Origin: a bacterium
Lineage (GTDB): Bacteria > Bacillota > Bacilli > Lactobacillales > Streptococcaceae
Assembly: GCA_905221455.1 (NCBI GenBank)
Contig: CAJNDF010000011.1
Span: 1-64,000, forward strand
Reading direction: 5' to 3'
Length of the DNA: 64,000 bases
Shown: piece after piece, positions 1 through 8,992 of the stretch
Layout: each line of letters begins with the position of its first letter
Position numbering within the stretch: position 1 is the stretch's first letter
Made by a program: the position numbers and the translations under genes
The notes under the pieces: model-generated
Told to the model about the DNA's origin: nothing
Seen by the model: the letters and a program-made list of their open reading frames with translations, nothing else
Database searches by the model: none

Positions 1-828
1 CCAAGTGAGCCAGGCACAGTAGATAAGAAAGACATCCCAGAATACAGATTCGTAGAAAGTAAGAAACTACCAAATGGTGATATCGAACATGTCTACGAAA
101 AAGTTGAAAAACCAAAAGAAATCATTAGGGATAAAGAAGGAAATCCAATTCCAGGATTTGAATACGCGGTGATGTCACCAACGTTAGATATTCCAGAATA
201 TCGTTATGTAAGAACTGAAAAATTACCAGATGGAACTATAAAACATGTTTATGAGCCAATCTTAACTACTCATAAAGATAAAGATGGAAACCCAATTCCA
301 AATGTAACTCCAATGGAAAAAGGAATTAAACCAAGTAAGGATATCCCAGGATACAGACTGGTTGAAACTAAGAAACTTCCAAATGGAGATACAGAACACG
401 TCTACGAAAAAGTAGAAACACCAACACCAACACCATTCGAATACAAGGTCATCACAACTTATGTAGATGAAAATGGAGAATTAATCATTCCTAAAGAAGA
501 TGGAAAACAACCAAGCAAGGAGTTGTCAGGTTATGAATTAGTGAAAACAGAAAAAGATGCCAATGGTAATCTCCGTCATGTTTATCGCAAGATTCAAACA
601 CCAACTCCAGTTGAACCAAGTCAACCAGTTTCTCCACAAGAGCCGACAAGCCCTGAGAGACCAGCAGTACCTGAGCAACCAAAACAACCAGAAACACCTA
701 AGTATGTTGATGGTCAAAAAGAATTGCCTAACACAGGTACAGAAGCTAACGCTAGCCTTGCAGCGCTTGGACTTCTTGGAGCCCTAGGTGGATTTGGACT
801 TCTTGCTCGCAAGAAAAAAGAAGACTAA
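1..828 (+). CDS. LPXTG cell-wall-anchored surface protein, 3' part only
   Basis: The reading frame is open from the first base, so this is the C-terminal 275 residues of a longer secreted protein. It holds about three repeats of roughly 40-50 residues with the pattern KDIPGYRLVETKKLPNGD followed by HVYEKV, a repeat common in streptococcal surface adhesins. A Pro/Thr/Gln-rich wall-spanning linker follows, then the sortase signal LPNTG, a hydrophobic segment (AALGLLGALGGFGLLA) and a RKKKED tail. Sortase A should attach it to peptidoglycan; the ligand is unknown. The last ~145 bases of the gene and its terminator are almost identical to the end of the next LPXTG gene (see findings). The N-terminus and signal peptide lie outside the window. 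Confidence 0.92.
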   Translation, partial: PSEPGTVDKKDIPEYRFVESKKLPNGDIEHVYEKVEKPKEIIRDKEGNPIPGFEYAVMSPTLDIPEYRYVRTEKLPDGTIKHVYEPILTTHKDKDGNPIPNVTPMEKGIKPSKDIPGYRLVETKKLPNGDTEHVYEKVETPTPTPFEYKVITTYVDENGELIIPKEDGKQPSKELSGYELVKTEKDANGNLRHVYRKIQTPTPVEPSQPVSPQEPTSPERPAVPEQPKQPETPKYVDGQKELPNTGTEANASLAALGLLGALGGFGLLARKKKED

Positions 829-845
829 AAACTCATAGTTTTTGA

Positions 846-872
846 GAAGATGATTCGTCATCTTCTTTTTTT
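846..872 (+). terminator. Rho-independent terminator
   Basis: Perfect 8-bp stem GAAGATGA/TCATCTTC closed by a TTCG tetraloop and followed by a run of seven T. The same terminator recurs at 5621-5647. Confidence 0.9.
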
Positions 873-916
873 ATTTTGAAAAAATAGACAAATTACTTAA
901 AAATTACGTTGGAATA

Positions 917-925
917 TGTTACAAT
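917..925 (+). promoter_or_regulatory. Probable extended -10 promoter of the large LPXTG gene
   Basis: TGT followed by TACAAT at 920-925 fits an extended -10 box; no convincing -35 hexamer is seen 17 bp upstream. The start codon is at 984, preceded by the ribosome-binding sequence AAGGTGG. Confidence 0.45.
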
Positions 926-983
926 TAACAAAATATATTTGTACTCGTGAGTGCATATATATATAAAAATAAGGTGGTAAACA

Positions 984-3900
984 ATGTTTAAATTGTCGAG
1001 ACAACAAAAAGATCATCGATATTTTTGTGGCAATAGATACGAAAAATATTCGATCAAAAAATTAAAATTTGGTGCTGCGAGTGTTTTAATCGGGGCAGGA
1101 TTTTTGTTTGGTTATCATGTTGAAGCTAGAGAAACGATTACAAGTGTAACAGATAGTAGTTACAACAGAACTGGAACTGGTAATTCAGAAGTAGTAGACG
1201 CGCAAGAATTTGTAATGGTGACTCATGAGAAACCAGATGGTGTAGTAGAAGATGTAGCTATTTTAAAATCAAAATTTTCAGAAAATCTTGATCAATTAAA
1301 GAAAGATTATCCAGGATTTACTGCGACAAGCTTACAACTTGTTGGAACAAATAAATATAAAATTACTTATGTACCAGTTGCTGCAACCAACCAACCGAGT
1401 TCAACAACAGAATCTGCAGCTAATACAGGAGAGGATGGTACTTCAAATAGTACATCAGCAACTACTAATCAAACACAACCAACAGCTGAAAATAAAGTTA
1501 GTTTACAAGGCCATTTAGTAGGAAATCAAACAGAATATAATGTAGGAGAACAGATCATCTCAACATTTAGATTAGATGTGTCTGCACCTTCAAAATTAGA
1601 AGAAGGTTCTTATATTTTAGTGAATTTACCTGAGAATGAACCTATTACTGATGTACAATTTGGTACAGCTTTAAGAGTGGAAAAAGTAACGGATACACAG
1701 TATAAGATTTATACTGGAGAAGTTCCAAGTGGTTCTTATGGTAATTTCAATATTAGTTATAAATTTGATAAATATAGAACTGGCCGTAATTCTCAAACTT
1801 CTATTACTTCTCAAGTGATGGATAAAAATGGGAATCCAATTTCACCTGAGAAGACTACTAAGTCAGTGGTAGCAAATACAAATAAGAGTGGATATGCTAG
1901 TATTCATGTGGACAGTGAAAGTGGTGCTAGAGATTTAGCTTTATTTAGCACAAATGCACCCGGCGACTCTATTGATGAAACCAAGAATAAAGAATTAATT
2001 TTAAAATTAACGACATTAAATAAAGAAGTTGCTGCTGTCAATAAAATTCAACATGCTATTACTTTACCGACAGGAGCTGTAGTGTCTGAAACATCTATCA
2101 ATGCAGGATGGACACAGGAAGGTAATATTGCTCGTTATACGAGAACAATACCAGATGCAAAAACTGTATTTGATCAAGGGAATAATACTAGTGATGATAC
2201 ACTTCGTATCAATATGCGTCAGGCAGGTACATTAGAAGAGTTTTTAAAAGGAAAAGAATTTACATTTACAGACAATGTAATTTATACAGATAAATCAGGG
2301 GAAACAAATACAAGTCAAGGGAAAACTTCGTTAGTTGTGAAGGCTGTGAATCCATATAAAGATAACGGAGGTGGAGCAAAACCAGATAGTGCAGGAGCAC
2401 AACCTCCATTAGTAATTAATAACTATACTAATGAACAAAATCATGAAAATAGAGTGAATATTGCAATTCCTGGAATTAATACGGAAACAGATGATAAGAG
2501 AATTATTGTTTTCTGGAGAAGTATAGATACTCCAACAAAAGTTAAGGAAGTTGAATTAACGATTGACAGTGACTTTGATCAAAAGAGATCAATTGAATTT
2601 TATGGTGTCTGGAATAATAATGGCGCATATGCAGCTTGGTATGCACCGGATAATCTAGGAACTAGTAAGACGTTTGAAGTATATACGGTAAATGGTACAT
2701 CAGAAACAAAACTTGGAGAAATTTCCTTTAAGAAAGATGGTGGAACATCTATAGATTTACCTGAAGGTACAACCCGAGTTTTATTAAAGCCAAAAGGTGA
2801 GATGAACTTTACAAGTAATACAATAAGCCAGGCAGGTATTTATTTACATCAAAACTTAAAAGGTTTAGAAAAAGCTAAACAAATGGTAGCTGAAGGTAAA
2901 GAAGCTAAGAGTATCGTTACCGCAAAAGTTTCAACTCAAGATACAGATGTGGTCAATACAAGTATTTCTAAAACGATTTTAGCAGATGCTAGAACAGCTT
3001 TAAAATTGACATCGAGAACTGGGAAGATAGAAACGGTTCTAGCAGGGAATAAAACACAATCATTAAGTTCTGGAATAGAAGCTTATGATTACTCACCTTC
3101 AGGTTTAGGAAATCGTGTATATAGTACATTGACATCACACTTTGCTACTACTGATAAAAAATTAGATTATCTTGGAGCGAAGAATCCTAAAATTATTGTG
3201 GAATTACCGGATGGCTTTAGTTATGCAGGAGATAGCCCACTTGTAACTAAAGATGATAATTATCAAAATACTGGTAAACGGGTATTGATTATTGATCCGA
3301 AGGATTCAAATACTCGTGAGAATGTAACTCCGAATTTAGAGTTTAATGTAGCACAATGGGTTCAAACAGGTAGTTATCGTTTGAAATATACATTAGTTTG
3401 GGATGAAAATAGATTCCTATATGGATTAAATCCTAATAATGAGTTTGATGGAGATAAGACAATTATCAATACATCAACTTTCACTTATGAAATTCCTGTA
3501 AGTAATACATCAGCGACACGATTACACGTAGATGTAACAGATAAAAATGATCAACGAGAAGGGTACACAACTTCGTTGCAGAATTTAGCTCCGAAAACAG
3601 ATGTGACATATCGTTTTACTTTATCAAATACAGACAATTCAAAATTATCAAATAATGAGATACTTGTAACATTACCTAAAAAAGGGGACAAGAATATTGT
3701 TGATACAAGTATAGCTCGTAATTCTGCATTTGATGTGGAAGCTACAGGAGAAGCAATAGCTCCCGCAGGATGGACAGCATACTACTTAACTTCTCCAATT
3801 AACGGAAATGCAAATGAAGTTGCTACAGCAACAACTTTAACAGCTGATCAAGTGACAGATTGGAGCAAGGTTACAGCAGTTAAGTTTGTTTCTAATCAAG

Positions 3901-5603
3901 GAACTACATTAAATCCGGGATTATCAAATGAATTTTTAGTACCAGCAAGAATTTCTAAAGATGCAAAAGATAAACAGGTAGCTTATATTTCAGCAGCAGC
4001 AAAAACAAATGCAGAGGAAATATTTAATGAGGCGAATGTAGCTTCTGTTACTATTAAAACAGAGAATATAAAAACTGGAGCTGTTAAAATTGCATATGAA
4101 GATATGCAAGGAAATACGATTAAACCAACAATAACAGCTATTGAAAAAAGAGCTTATACAAAAGATTATAATGTAGATACAGAAGAATATCGTCCTGATG
4201 AATTTACATACAATGATATAGCCTATAGATATATGAGAGTCAAAGAAACTTCGGCTCCGGTTGAAGGTGTTATTAACAGTGAAGAAATCACTGTAACTTA
4301 TGTTTATGATACTTTGTATGAAAATGTTCCAGAAACAAAAACAATCACACGTACAATTAAGTATGTAGATGCAAGCAACGAAACAACAGAAGTATCACCA
4401 AAAGTAGTACAGACTGTTACGCTAACAAGAACAAACAAACGAAACAAAGTAACGAATGCACTTGAAGAAGGAACATGGTCACAAGGAAGTTGGGCAGAAC
4501 AATCCTCACCAACCGTAGCAAACTATGGAACCCCAGATAAAGCAAGTGTAGCGTCAGTGGTAGTAACACCAACAATGGAAAATGCCGAAGTAGTCGTGAA
4601 GTATCCACAAGCAAAAGAAGACGAAGTAGAAACAAAAACAATCACACGTACAATTAAGTATGTAGATGCAAGCGACGAAACTACAGAAGTATCACCAAAA
4701 GTAGTACAGACTGTTACGCTAACAAGAACAAACAAACGAAACAAAGTAACGAATGCACTTGAAGAAGGAACATGGTCACAAGGAAGTTGGGCAGAACAAT
4801 CCTCACCAACCGTAGTAAACTATGGAACACCAGATAAAGCAAGTGTAGCGTCAGTGGTAGTAACACCAACAATGGAAAATGCCGAAGTAGTCGTGAAGTA
4901 TCCACAAGCAAAAGAAGACGAAGTAGAAACAAAAACTATTACACGTACAATCAACTACCTAGAAAAAGGTACAAATAAAGTCTTGAAAGATCCAGCGGTA
5001 CAAAGCGTGACGTTATCAAGAACAAAAACAACAAACAAAGTCACTGGAGAAGTTACATACGGAGAATGGAGCAAAGGCAGTTGGTCAGAAATAATATCAG
5101 AATCAATAGCAAACTACAAAGTTCCAAGTGTAACAAGAGTAGAAGCGACAGAAGTAACATCAACAACAGATGATAAAACAATTGATGTATACTATGAAGC
5201 AGATACAAAACCAGAGCCTAAACCAGAGCCTAAACCAGAGCCTAAACCAGAGCCTAAACCAGAGCCTAAACCAGAGCCTAAACCAGAGCCTAAGCCAGAG
5301 CTTAAGCCAGAGCCTAAATCGGAACCAGCACCAGTTCCATCAACACCAGAGACTCCTGAACGACCAGTAGCTCCAGTGCAACCGGAACAACCAACAACTC
5401 CAAGCCAACCTGCTGTTCCAACACCAGCTGAAACATCAGTACCGGCTGATTCAGCTACTCAACCAGAAACACCTAAGTATGTTGATGGTCAAAAAGAATT
5501 GCCTAACACAGGTACAGAAGCTAACGCTAGCCTTGCAGCGCTTGGACTTCTTGGAGCTCTAGGTGGATTTGGACTTCTTGCTCGCAAGAAAAAAGAAGAC
5601 TAA
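984..5603 (+). CDS. YSIRK-signal, LPXTG-anchored surface protein with MucBP/Mub-like modules
   Basis: This 1539-residue protein begins with a long signal peptide of the YSIRK class (YSIKKLKFGAAS, about residues 22-45). A large N-terminal region (about 150-1030) alternates beta-rich segments and is not assigned. A MucBP-like module (about 1035-1115, starting GAVKIAYEDMQG) is followed by three Mub-B2-like modules of 99 residues beginning ETKTITRTI; the first two are almost identical and the third has diverged. Next come a KPEP dipeptide-like repeat, a Pro-rich linker, the LPNTG sortase motif, a hydrophobic helix and a KKKED tail. Likely role: adhesion to mucin or other host glycans, inferred from module type only. 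Its own terminator follows, so it seems monocistronic. Confidence 0.93.
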   Translation: MFKLSRQQKDHRYFCGNRYEKYSIKKLKFGAASVLIGAGFLFGYHVEARETITSVTDSSYNRTGTGNSEVVDAQEFVMVTHEKPDGVVEDVAILKSKFSENLDQLKKDYPGFTATSLQLVGTNKYKITYVPVAATNQPSSTTESAANTGEDGTSNSTSATTNQTQPTAENKVSLQGHLVGNQTEYNVGEQIISTFRLDVSAPSKLEEGSYILVNLPENEPITDVQFGTALRVEKVTDTQYKIYTGEVPSGSYGNFNISYKFDKYRTGRNSQTSITSQVMDKNGNPISPEKTTKSVVANTNKSGYASIHVDSESGARDLALFSTNAPGDSIDETKNKELILKLTTLNKEVAAVNKIQHAITLPTGAVVSETSINAGWTQEGNIARYTRTIPDAKTVFDQGNNTSDDTLRINMRQAGTLEEFLKGKEFTFTDNVIYTDKSGETNTSQGKTSLVVKAVNPYKDNGGGAKPDSAGAQPPLVINNYTNEQNHENRVNIAIPGINTETDDKRIIVFWRSIDTPTKVKEVELTIDSDFDQKRSIEFYGVWNNNGAYAAWYAPDNLGTSKTFEVYTVNGTSETKLGEISFKKDGGTSIDLPEGTTRVLLKPKGEMNFTSNTISQAGIYLHQNLKGLEKAKQMVAEGKEAKSIVTAKVSTQDTDVVNTSISKTILADARTALKLTSRTGKIETVLAGNKTQSLSSGIEAYDYSPSGLGNRVYSTLTSHFATTDKKLDYLGAKNPKIIVELPDGFSYAGDSPLVTKDDNYQNTGKRVLIIDPKDSNTRENVTPNLEFNVAQWVQTGSYRLKYTLVWDENRFLYGLNPNNEFDGDKTIINTSTFTYEIPVSNTSATRLHVDVTDKNDQREGYTTSLQNLAPKTDVTYRFTLSNTDNSKLSNNEILVTLPKKGDKNIVDTSIARNSAFDVEATGEAIAPAGWTAYYLTSPINGNANEVATATTLTADQVTDWSKVTAVKFVSNQGTTLNPGLSNEFLVPARISKDAKDKQVAYISAAAKTNAEEIFNEANVASVTIKTENIKTGAVKIAYEDMQGNTIKPTITAIEKRAYTKDYNVDTEEYRPDEFTYNDIAYRYMRVKETSAPVEGVINSEEITVTYVYDTLYENVPETKTITRTIKYVDASNETTEVSPKVVQTVTLTRTNKRNKVTNALEEGTWSQGSWAEQSSPTVANYGTPDKASVASVVVTPTMENAEVVVKYPQAKEDEVETKTITRTIKYVDASDETTEVSPKVVQTVTLTRTNKRNKVTNALEEGTWSQGSWAEQSSPTVVNYGTPDKASVASVVVTPTMENAEVVVKYPQAKEDEVETKTITRTINYLEKGTNKVLKDPAVQSVTLSRTKTTNKVTGEVTYGEWSKGSWSEIISESIANYKVPSVTRVEATEVTSTTDDKTIDVYYEADTKPEPKPEPKPEPKPEPKPEPKPEPKPEPKPELKPEPKSEPAPVPSTPETPERPVAPVQPEQPTTPSQPAVPTPAETSVPADSATQPETPKYVDGQKELPNTGTEANASLAALGLLGALGGFGLLARKKKED
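4332..5207 (+). repeat. Three tandem 297-bp coding repeats (Mub-B2-like modules)
   Basis: Units start at 4332, 4629 and 4926 at the codons for ETKTIT, so the period is 297 bp (99 codons). Units 1 and 2 are near-identical at DNA level, with few substitutions (for example Asn to Asp in DASNE/DASDE and Ala to Val in TVANY/TVVNY). Unit 3 keeps the opening and then diverges. Such identity suggests recent duplication or homogenisation and possible copy-number variation between strains. Confidence 0.93.
5208..5318 (+). repeat. 12-bp tandem coding repeat (KPEP)
   Basis: About nine head-to-tail copies of AAACCAGAGCCT encode Lys-Pro-Glu-Pro in the wall-spanning region just before the sortase signal; the last copies carry point changes (PEL, KSEP). 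The unit length is a multiple of three, so slippage would change spacer length without a frameshift. Confidence 0.95.
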
Positions 5604-5620
5604 AAACTCATAGTTTTTGA

Positions 5621-5647
5621 GAAGATGATTCGTCATCTTCTTTTTTA
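5621..5647 (+). terminator. Rho-independent terminator
   Basis: GAAGATGA-TTCG-TCATCTTC followed by six T, a copy of the terminator at 846-872. Confidence 0.9.
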
Positions 5648-5662
5648 TTTCAGAGTTTTTAC

Positions 5663-5691
5663 TTGCGTAAAAAAATTTTTTCTAGTATAAT
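5663..5691 (+). promoter_or_regulatory. Promoter of rpsF-ssbA-rpsR
   Basis: TTGCGT (5663-5668), a 17-bp spacer and TATAAT (5686-5691). Confidence 0.8.
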
Positions 5692-5697
5692 AGTTTA

Positions 5698-5747
5698 TTG
5701 TGAGCGAACCTCACTTACCCCTTGCAAAGTCTTGGGGTCATTAGACC
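5698..5747 (+). promoter_or_regulatory. Structured mRNA leader of the S6-S18 operon
   Basis: The ~70-nt leader contains a hairpin GTGAG/CTCAC (5700-5714), then ACCCC (5717-5721) able to pair with GGGGT (5734-5738), and GGTC (5736-5739) able to pair with GACC (5744-5747). The last two pairings overlap and cannot coexist. Firmicute rpsF leaders are known to bind the S6:S18 complex for autoregulation; assigning that role here is inference from position and structure. Confidence 0.5.
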
Positions 5748-5765
5748 AAAAGGAGGAACATATCA

Positions 5766-6056
5766 ATGGCTAAATACGAAATTCTTTATATCATTCGTCC
5801 AAACATTGAAGAAGAAGCTAAAAACGCTTTGGTAGCACGTTTTGACTCTATTTTGACTGACAACGGTGCAACTGTTGTTGAATCAAAATCTTGGGAAAAA
5901 CGTCGTCTTGCATACGAAATCAAAGATTTCCGTGAAGGACTTTACCACATCGTTAACGTTGAAGCAAACGACGACGTAGCTCTTAAAGAGTTTGACCGTC
6001 TTTCAAAAATCAACGCTGACATTCTTCGTCACATGATCGTCAAAACTGACGCGTAA
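5766..6056 (+). CDS. rpsF: 30S ribosomal protein S6
   Basis: A 96-residue protein starting [13 protein letters not shown], full length for bacterial S6, with the [12 protein letters not shown] segment of the second half. S6 binds S18 on the platform of the small ribosomal subunit. It is first in the rpsF-ssbA-rpsR operon, a gene order conserved in Firmicutes, and has a strong AAAGGAGG ribosome-binding site. Codon use is that of a highly expressed gene. The structured leader upstream probably serves feedback control. Confidence 0.98.
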   Translation: MAKYEILYIIRPNIEEEAKNALVARFDSILTDNGATVVESKSWEKRRLAYEIKDFREGLYHIVNVEANDDVALKEFDRLSKINADILRHMIVKTDA

Positions 6057-6067
6057 GAAGGTAAACT

Positions 6068-6538
6068 ATGATTAACAATGTTGTACTTGTAGGGCGTATG
6101 ACACGTGACGCTGAGTTGCGTTATACCCCATCAAATGTAGCAGTTGCGACTTTTACTCTTGCAGTAAACCGTACATTTAAGAGTCAAAATGGCGAACGTG
6201 AGGCTGATTTTATCAATGTCGTTATGTGGCGCCAACAGGCTGAAAATCTTGCTAACTGGGCTAAAAAAGGCTCGCTTATCGGGGTGACAGGTCGTATCCA
6301 GACTCGTAGTTACGATAACCAGCAAGGACAACGTGTCTACGTGACAGAGGTCGTGGCTGAGAATTTCCAAATGTTGGAAAGCCGTAGTGTGCGTGAGGGT
6401 CACACAGGTGGAGCTTACTCTGCACCAACTGCAAACTATTCAGCACCTACAAATTCAGTACCAGACTTTTCACGTGATGAAAATCCATTTGGAGCAACAA
6501 ATCCATTGGATATTTCAGATGATGATTTACCATTCTAA
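6068..6538 (+). CDS. ssbA: Single-stranded DNA-binding protein SsbA
   Basis: A 156-residue SSB with an N-terminal OB fold ([20 protein letters not shown], residues 1-~110), a flexible Ala/Ser/Pro linker and the acidic C-terminal tip DISDDDLPF that recruits replication and repair partners. The length matches the essential housekeeping SsbA of streptococci rather than the shorter competence-induced SsbB. Its place between rpsF and rpsR supports this, and no competence (cin) box is seen upstream. Confidence 0.97.
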   Translation: MINNVVLVGRMTRDAELRYTPSNVAVATFTLAVNRTFKSQNGEREADFINVVMWRQQAENLANWAKKGSLIGVTGRIQTRSYDNQQGQRVYVTEVVAENFQMLESRSVREGHTGGAYSAPTANYSAPTNSVPDFSRDENPFGATNPLDISDDDLPF

Positions 6539-6569
6539 TGGACAACTAAAATTATAAAGGAGAAAAAAC

Positions 6570-6809
6570 ATGGCTCAACAACGTCGTGGCGGATTCAAAC
6601 GCCGTAAAAAAGTTGATTACATCGCAGCAAACAAAATTGAATATGTTGATTACAAAGATACTGAGCTTCTTAGCCGTTTCGTTTCAGAACGTGGGAAAAT
6701 CCTTCCTCGTCGTGTAACAGGAACTTCAGCTAAAAACCAACGTAAAGTAACAACAGCTATCAAACGCGCTCGCGTAATGGCTTTGATGCCTTTCGTAAAC
6801 GAAGATTAA
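6570..6809 (+). CDS. rpsR: 30S ribosomal protein S18
   Basis: A 79-residue basic protein beginning [14 protein letters not shown], with the S18 motif [17 protein letters not shown] and a C-terminal [13 protein letters not shown] helix. It pairs with S6 on the 30S platform. It ends the operon, with an AAAGGAG ribosome-binding site upstream and a strong terminator right after the stop codon. Confidence 0.98.
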   Translation: MAQQRRGGFKRRKKVDYIAANKIEYVDYKDTELLSRFVSERGKILPRRVTGTSAKNQRKVTTAIKRARVMALMPFVNED

Positions 6810-6810
6810 A

Positions 6811-6836
6811 AAAGAGGTCCGGGTGGACCTCTTTTT
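6811..6836 (+). terminator. Rho-independent terminator of the rpsF operon
   Basis: AAGAGGTCC/GGACCTCTT hairpin with loop GGGT, followed by T5. Confidence 0.92.
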
Positions 6837-6840
6837 CATG

Positions 6841-6990
6841 AGCTAGAAAACAAGAAAGTGAATTAAGACCCGAGTGGGTCTTTTTTCACGAGTTCTGGAA
6901 TGAGAGAGCGAGTTGGGGCTGGTGGCTCTCTTTTTCGTGAGTTTGAAAACAAGAGAACACATTAAGAGCATGATGGAGCTTTTTTATAAA
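6841..6990 (+). repeat. Tandem terminator-like hairpins after rpsR
   Basis: Two further hairpin-plus-T units follow the rpsR terminator: GACCC/GGGTC with T6 (6867-6886) and GAGAGC/GCTCTC with T5 (6904-6935); a weaker trace is at 6964-6986. The linkers resemble each other (a GAG word, then a GAAAACAAGA-type A-rich stretch). No gene is seen here. A similar array lies at 34671-35040. Confidence 0.7.
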
Positions 6991-7017
6991 CATGTTTCTT
7001 TTCTCATAAAAGGACTT

Positions 7018-7122
7018 ATACTCAATGAAAATCAAAGAACAAACTAGGAAACTAGCCGCAGGCTGTACTTGAGTACGGTAAGGCGACGTTGACGTGGTTT
7101 GAATTTGATTTTCGAAGAGTAT
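7018..7122. repeat. BOX element (A-C type, no boxB)
   Basis: A 105-bp element bounded by imperfect 19-bp terminal inverted repeats (ATACTCAATGAAAATCAAA at the left; TTTGATTTTCGAAGAGTAT at the right; 16 of 19 complementary). It contains TACGGTAAGGCGACGTTGACG, which matches the well-known pneumococcal BOX repeat. The first and last subunits are joined directly with no boxB copies. BOX elements are thought to be miniature elements mobilised in trans and can alter expression of neighbours. It sits about 50 bp before the promoter of the HAD/cyclophilin gene. Confidence 0.88.
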
Positions 7123-7174
7123 TACAATAAAAACTGGAAACTTTTTGAACATAGGGGATTGGCCTACTTTATGG

Positions 7175-7180
7175 TATAAT
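7175..7180 (+). promoter_or_regulatory. Extended -10 promoter of the HAD/cyclophilin gene
   Basis: ATGG followed by TATAAT (7175-7180), an extended -10 box. The start codon at 7211 follows an AGAGGTAG ribosome-binding site. Confidence 0.7.
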
Positions 7181-7210
7181 GGAAAGAGTTAGATTGAAAG
7201 AGGTAGTAAG

Positions 7211-8611
7211 ATGGATGCGAAATTAAGATACAAGGCAAAGAAGATTAAGATTGTCTTTTTTGATATTGATGATACCTTGCGAAATTCCAAGACTGGTTTT
7301 ATTCCAACTTCAATCCCAGCTGTTTTTAAGCAATTACGTGAGAAAGGAATTTTGACAGGTATTGCTTCTGGACGGGGAATTTTTGGTGTCGTACCAGAGA
7401 TTCGTGAACTCAAGCCTGACTTTTTTGTGACCTTGAATGGGGCTTATATCGAAGATAAAAAAGGCCAGGTTATTTATCAACATCAGATTGAGAAGTCAGA
7501 TGTTGAGGAGTATATTTCTTGGGCCAAGCAAGAAAGAATTGAGTATGGCTTGGTTGGGAGTCATGATGCCAAGTTGTCGACTCGCACCGATATGATTAGT
7601 GAGGCTATCAATCCAATTTATCCCGACTTGGATGTGGATCCAGATTTCCATGAAAAAGAAGATATCTATCAGATGTGGACTTTTGAAGATAAAGGAGATG
7701 ACTTGCACTTGCCTGACAGTCTCTCTGACAAACTTCGCATGGTTCGTTGGCATGAGCATTCGTCTGATATTGTGCTGATTTCAGGCTCTAAAGCGACGGG
7801 TGTGGAAAAGGTTGTGGAACACCTTGGTTTGAAACCAGAGAACGTCATGGTCTTTGGAGATGGGCTGAATGACTTGGAACTCTTTGATTATGCTGGAATC
7901 AGCGTTGCAATGGGAATTTCTCATGATAAAATCAAAGAAAAAGCAGATTATATTACAAAAACATTAGAAGAAGATGGCATTTTTGATGCCTTAGAAGGAT
8001 TTGGTATGGTAGAAAAAGAATTGCATTTCCCACAAGTAGACATTGAAACAGTAGAAGGTCCTCTTGCGATCATTAAGACAAATCACGGAGACTTGCGTAT
8101 CAAGCTCTTCCCTGAACATGCTCCAAAAACAGTAGCTAACTTTGTAGCTCTATCTAAAGATGGCTACTATGATGGTGTCATTTTCCACCGCATTATCAAG
8201 GACTTTATGATTCAAGGTGGAGACCCAACTGGAACTGGTATGGGGGGCGAGTCAATCTACGGCGAATCATTTGAGGATGAGTTCTCAGAAGAACTTTACA
8301 ATATCCGTGGTGCCCTTTCCATGGCCAATGCTGGTCCAAATACCAACGGCAGCCAATTCTTTATCGTACAAAATCAACACCTACCTTATTCTAAAAAAGA
8401 GATTGCTCGTGGTGGTTGGCCAGAACCGATTGCAGAAATCTATGCCAACCAAGGTGGAACACCTCACCTAGACCGCCGTCACACGGTTTTTGGTCAGCTA
8501 GCTGATGAAGCATCTTACGCTGTCTTGGATGCCATTGCTGCTGTTGAGACAGGGGCTATGGACAAGCCAGTTGAAGATGTTGTGATTGAAACTATTGAAA
8601 TCGAGGACTAA
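7211..8611 (+). CDS. Cof-type HAD hydrolase fused to cyclophilin peptidyl-prolyl isomerase
   Basis: A 466-residue two-domain protein. Residues 1-~270 form a HAD-IIB (Cof-type) phosphatase: motif [12 protein letters not shown] with nucleophile D18 and D20, and a late [10 protein letters not shown] metal-binding motif. Residues ~280-466 form a cyclophilin with [32 protein letters not shown] and NGSQFFIVQ. The expected activities are phosphate-ester hydrolysis on an unknown small substrate and cis-trans prolyl isomerisation. No signal peptide is present, so it is cytosolic. This fusion is known in streptococci. The stop codon is one base before the S1-domain gene, implying an operon. Confidence 0.95.
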   Translation: MDAKLRYKAKKIKIVFFDIDDTLRNSKTGFIPTSIPAVFKQLREKGILTGIASGRGIFGVVPEIRELKPDFFVTLNGAYIEDKKGQVIYQHQIEKSDVEEYISWAKQERIEYGLVGSHDAKLSTRTDMISEAINPIYPDLDVDPDFHEKEDIYQMWTFEDKGDDLHLPDSLSDKLRMVRWHEHSSDIVLISGSKATGVEKVVEHLGLKPENVMVFGDGLNDLELFDYAGISVAMGISHDKIKEKADYITKTLEEDGIFDALEGFGMVEKELHFPQVDIETVEGPLAIIKTNHGDLRIKLFPEHAPKTVANFVALSKDGYYDGVIFHRIIKDFMIQGGDPTGTGMGGESIYGESFEDEFSEELYNIRGALSMANAGPNTNGSQFFIVQNQHLPYSKKEIARGGWPEPIAEIYANQGGTPHLDRRHTVFGQLADEASYAVLDAIAAVETGAMDKPVEDVVIETIEIED

Positions 8612-8612
8612 G

Positions 8613-8975
8613 ATGAAAATCGGTGATAAGCTAAAGGGGCGTATTACAGGGATTCAGCCCTATGGTGCCTTTGTTGAGTTAGAGACGGGTGATACGGGGC
8701 TGATTCACATTTCAGAGATTCGAACAGGATTTATTGAAAATATTCATGAAGCCCTGAAAGTCGATGAAGAGGTTCAAGTTCAGGTGGTAGATTTAGATGA
8801 ATTTACAGGGAAAGCCAGTCTTTCTATCCGTACTTTGGAGGAAGAAAAGCACCAGTTTCCTAGACGGAGACGCTTTTCGAGTGACCGCTTTAACTACGGC
8901 TTTGCGCCTTTCAAAAGAATGATGCCAATTTGGACCAAGGAAGCCCTTCAACATTTGAAGAAGCAGAAGAATTAG
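8613..8975 (+). CDS. cvfD: S1-domain RNA-binding protein, CvfD/GSP13-like
   Basis: A 120-residue protein with a single S1 RNA-binding domain at residues 1-75 (KIGDKLKGRITGIQPYGAFV, then TGLIHISEI) and a basic Arg/Phe-rich tail (FPRRRRFSS). The ATG at 8613 is chosen because an upstream in-frame codon would place the start inside the previous gene. Homologues are Bacillus YugI (general stress protein 13) and pneumococcal CvfD, a post-transcriptional regulator; the name rests on family and gene order. Confidence 0.85.
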   Translation: MKIGDKLKGRITGIQPYGAFVELETGDTGLIHISEIRTGFIENIHEALKVDEEVQVQVVDLDEFTGKASLSIRTLEEEKHQFPRRRRFSSDRFNYGFAPFKRMMPIWTKEALQHLKKQKN

Positions 8976-8992
8976 TTAGAAATCTATATTCT

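Noticed and set aside
491..697. Minus-strand frame opposite the first LPXTG gene
   Set aside because: Shadow of the repeat-rich coding strand; no ribosome-binding site and biased composition.
5170..5370. NQSLNQSL-repeat frame
   Set aside because: Alternate-frame reading of the KPEP 12-bp repeat.
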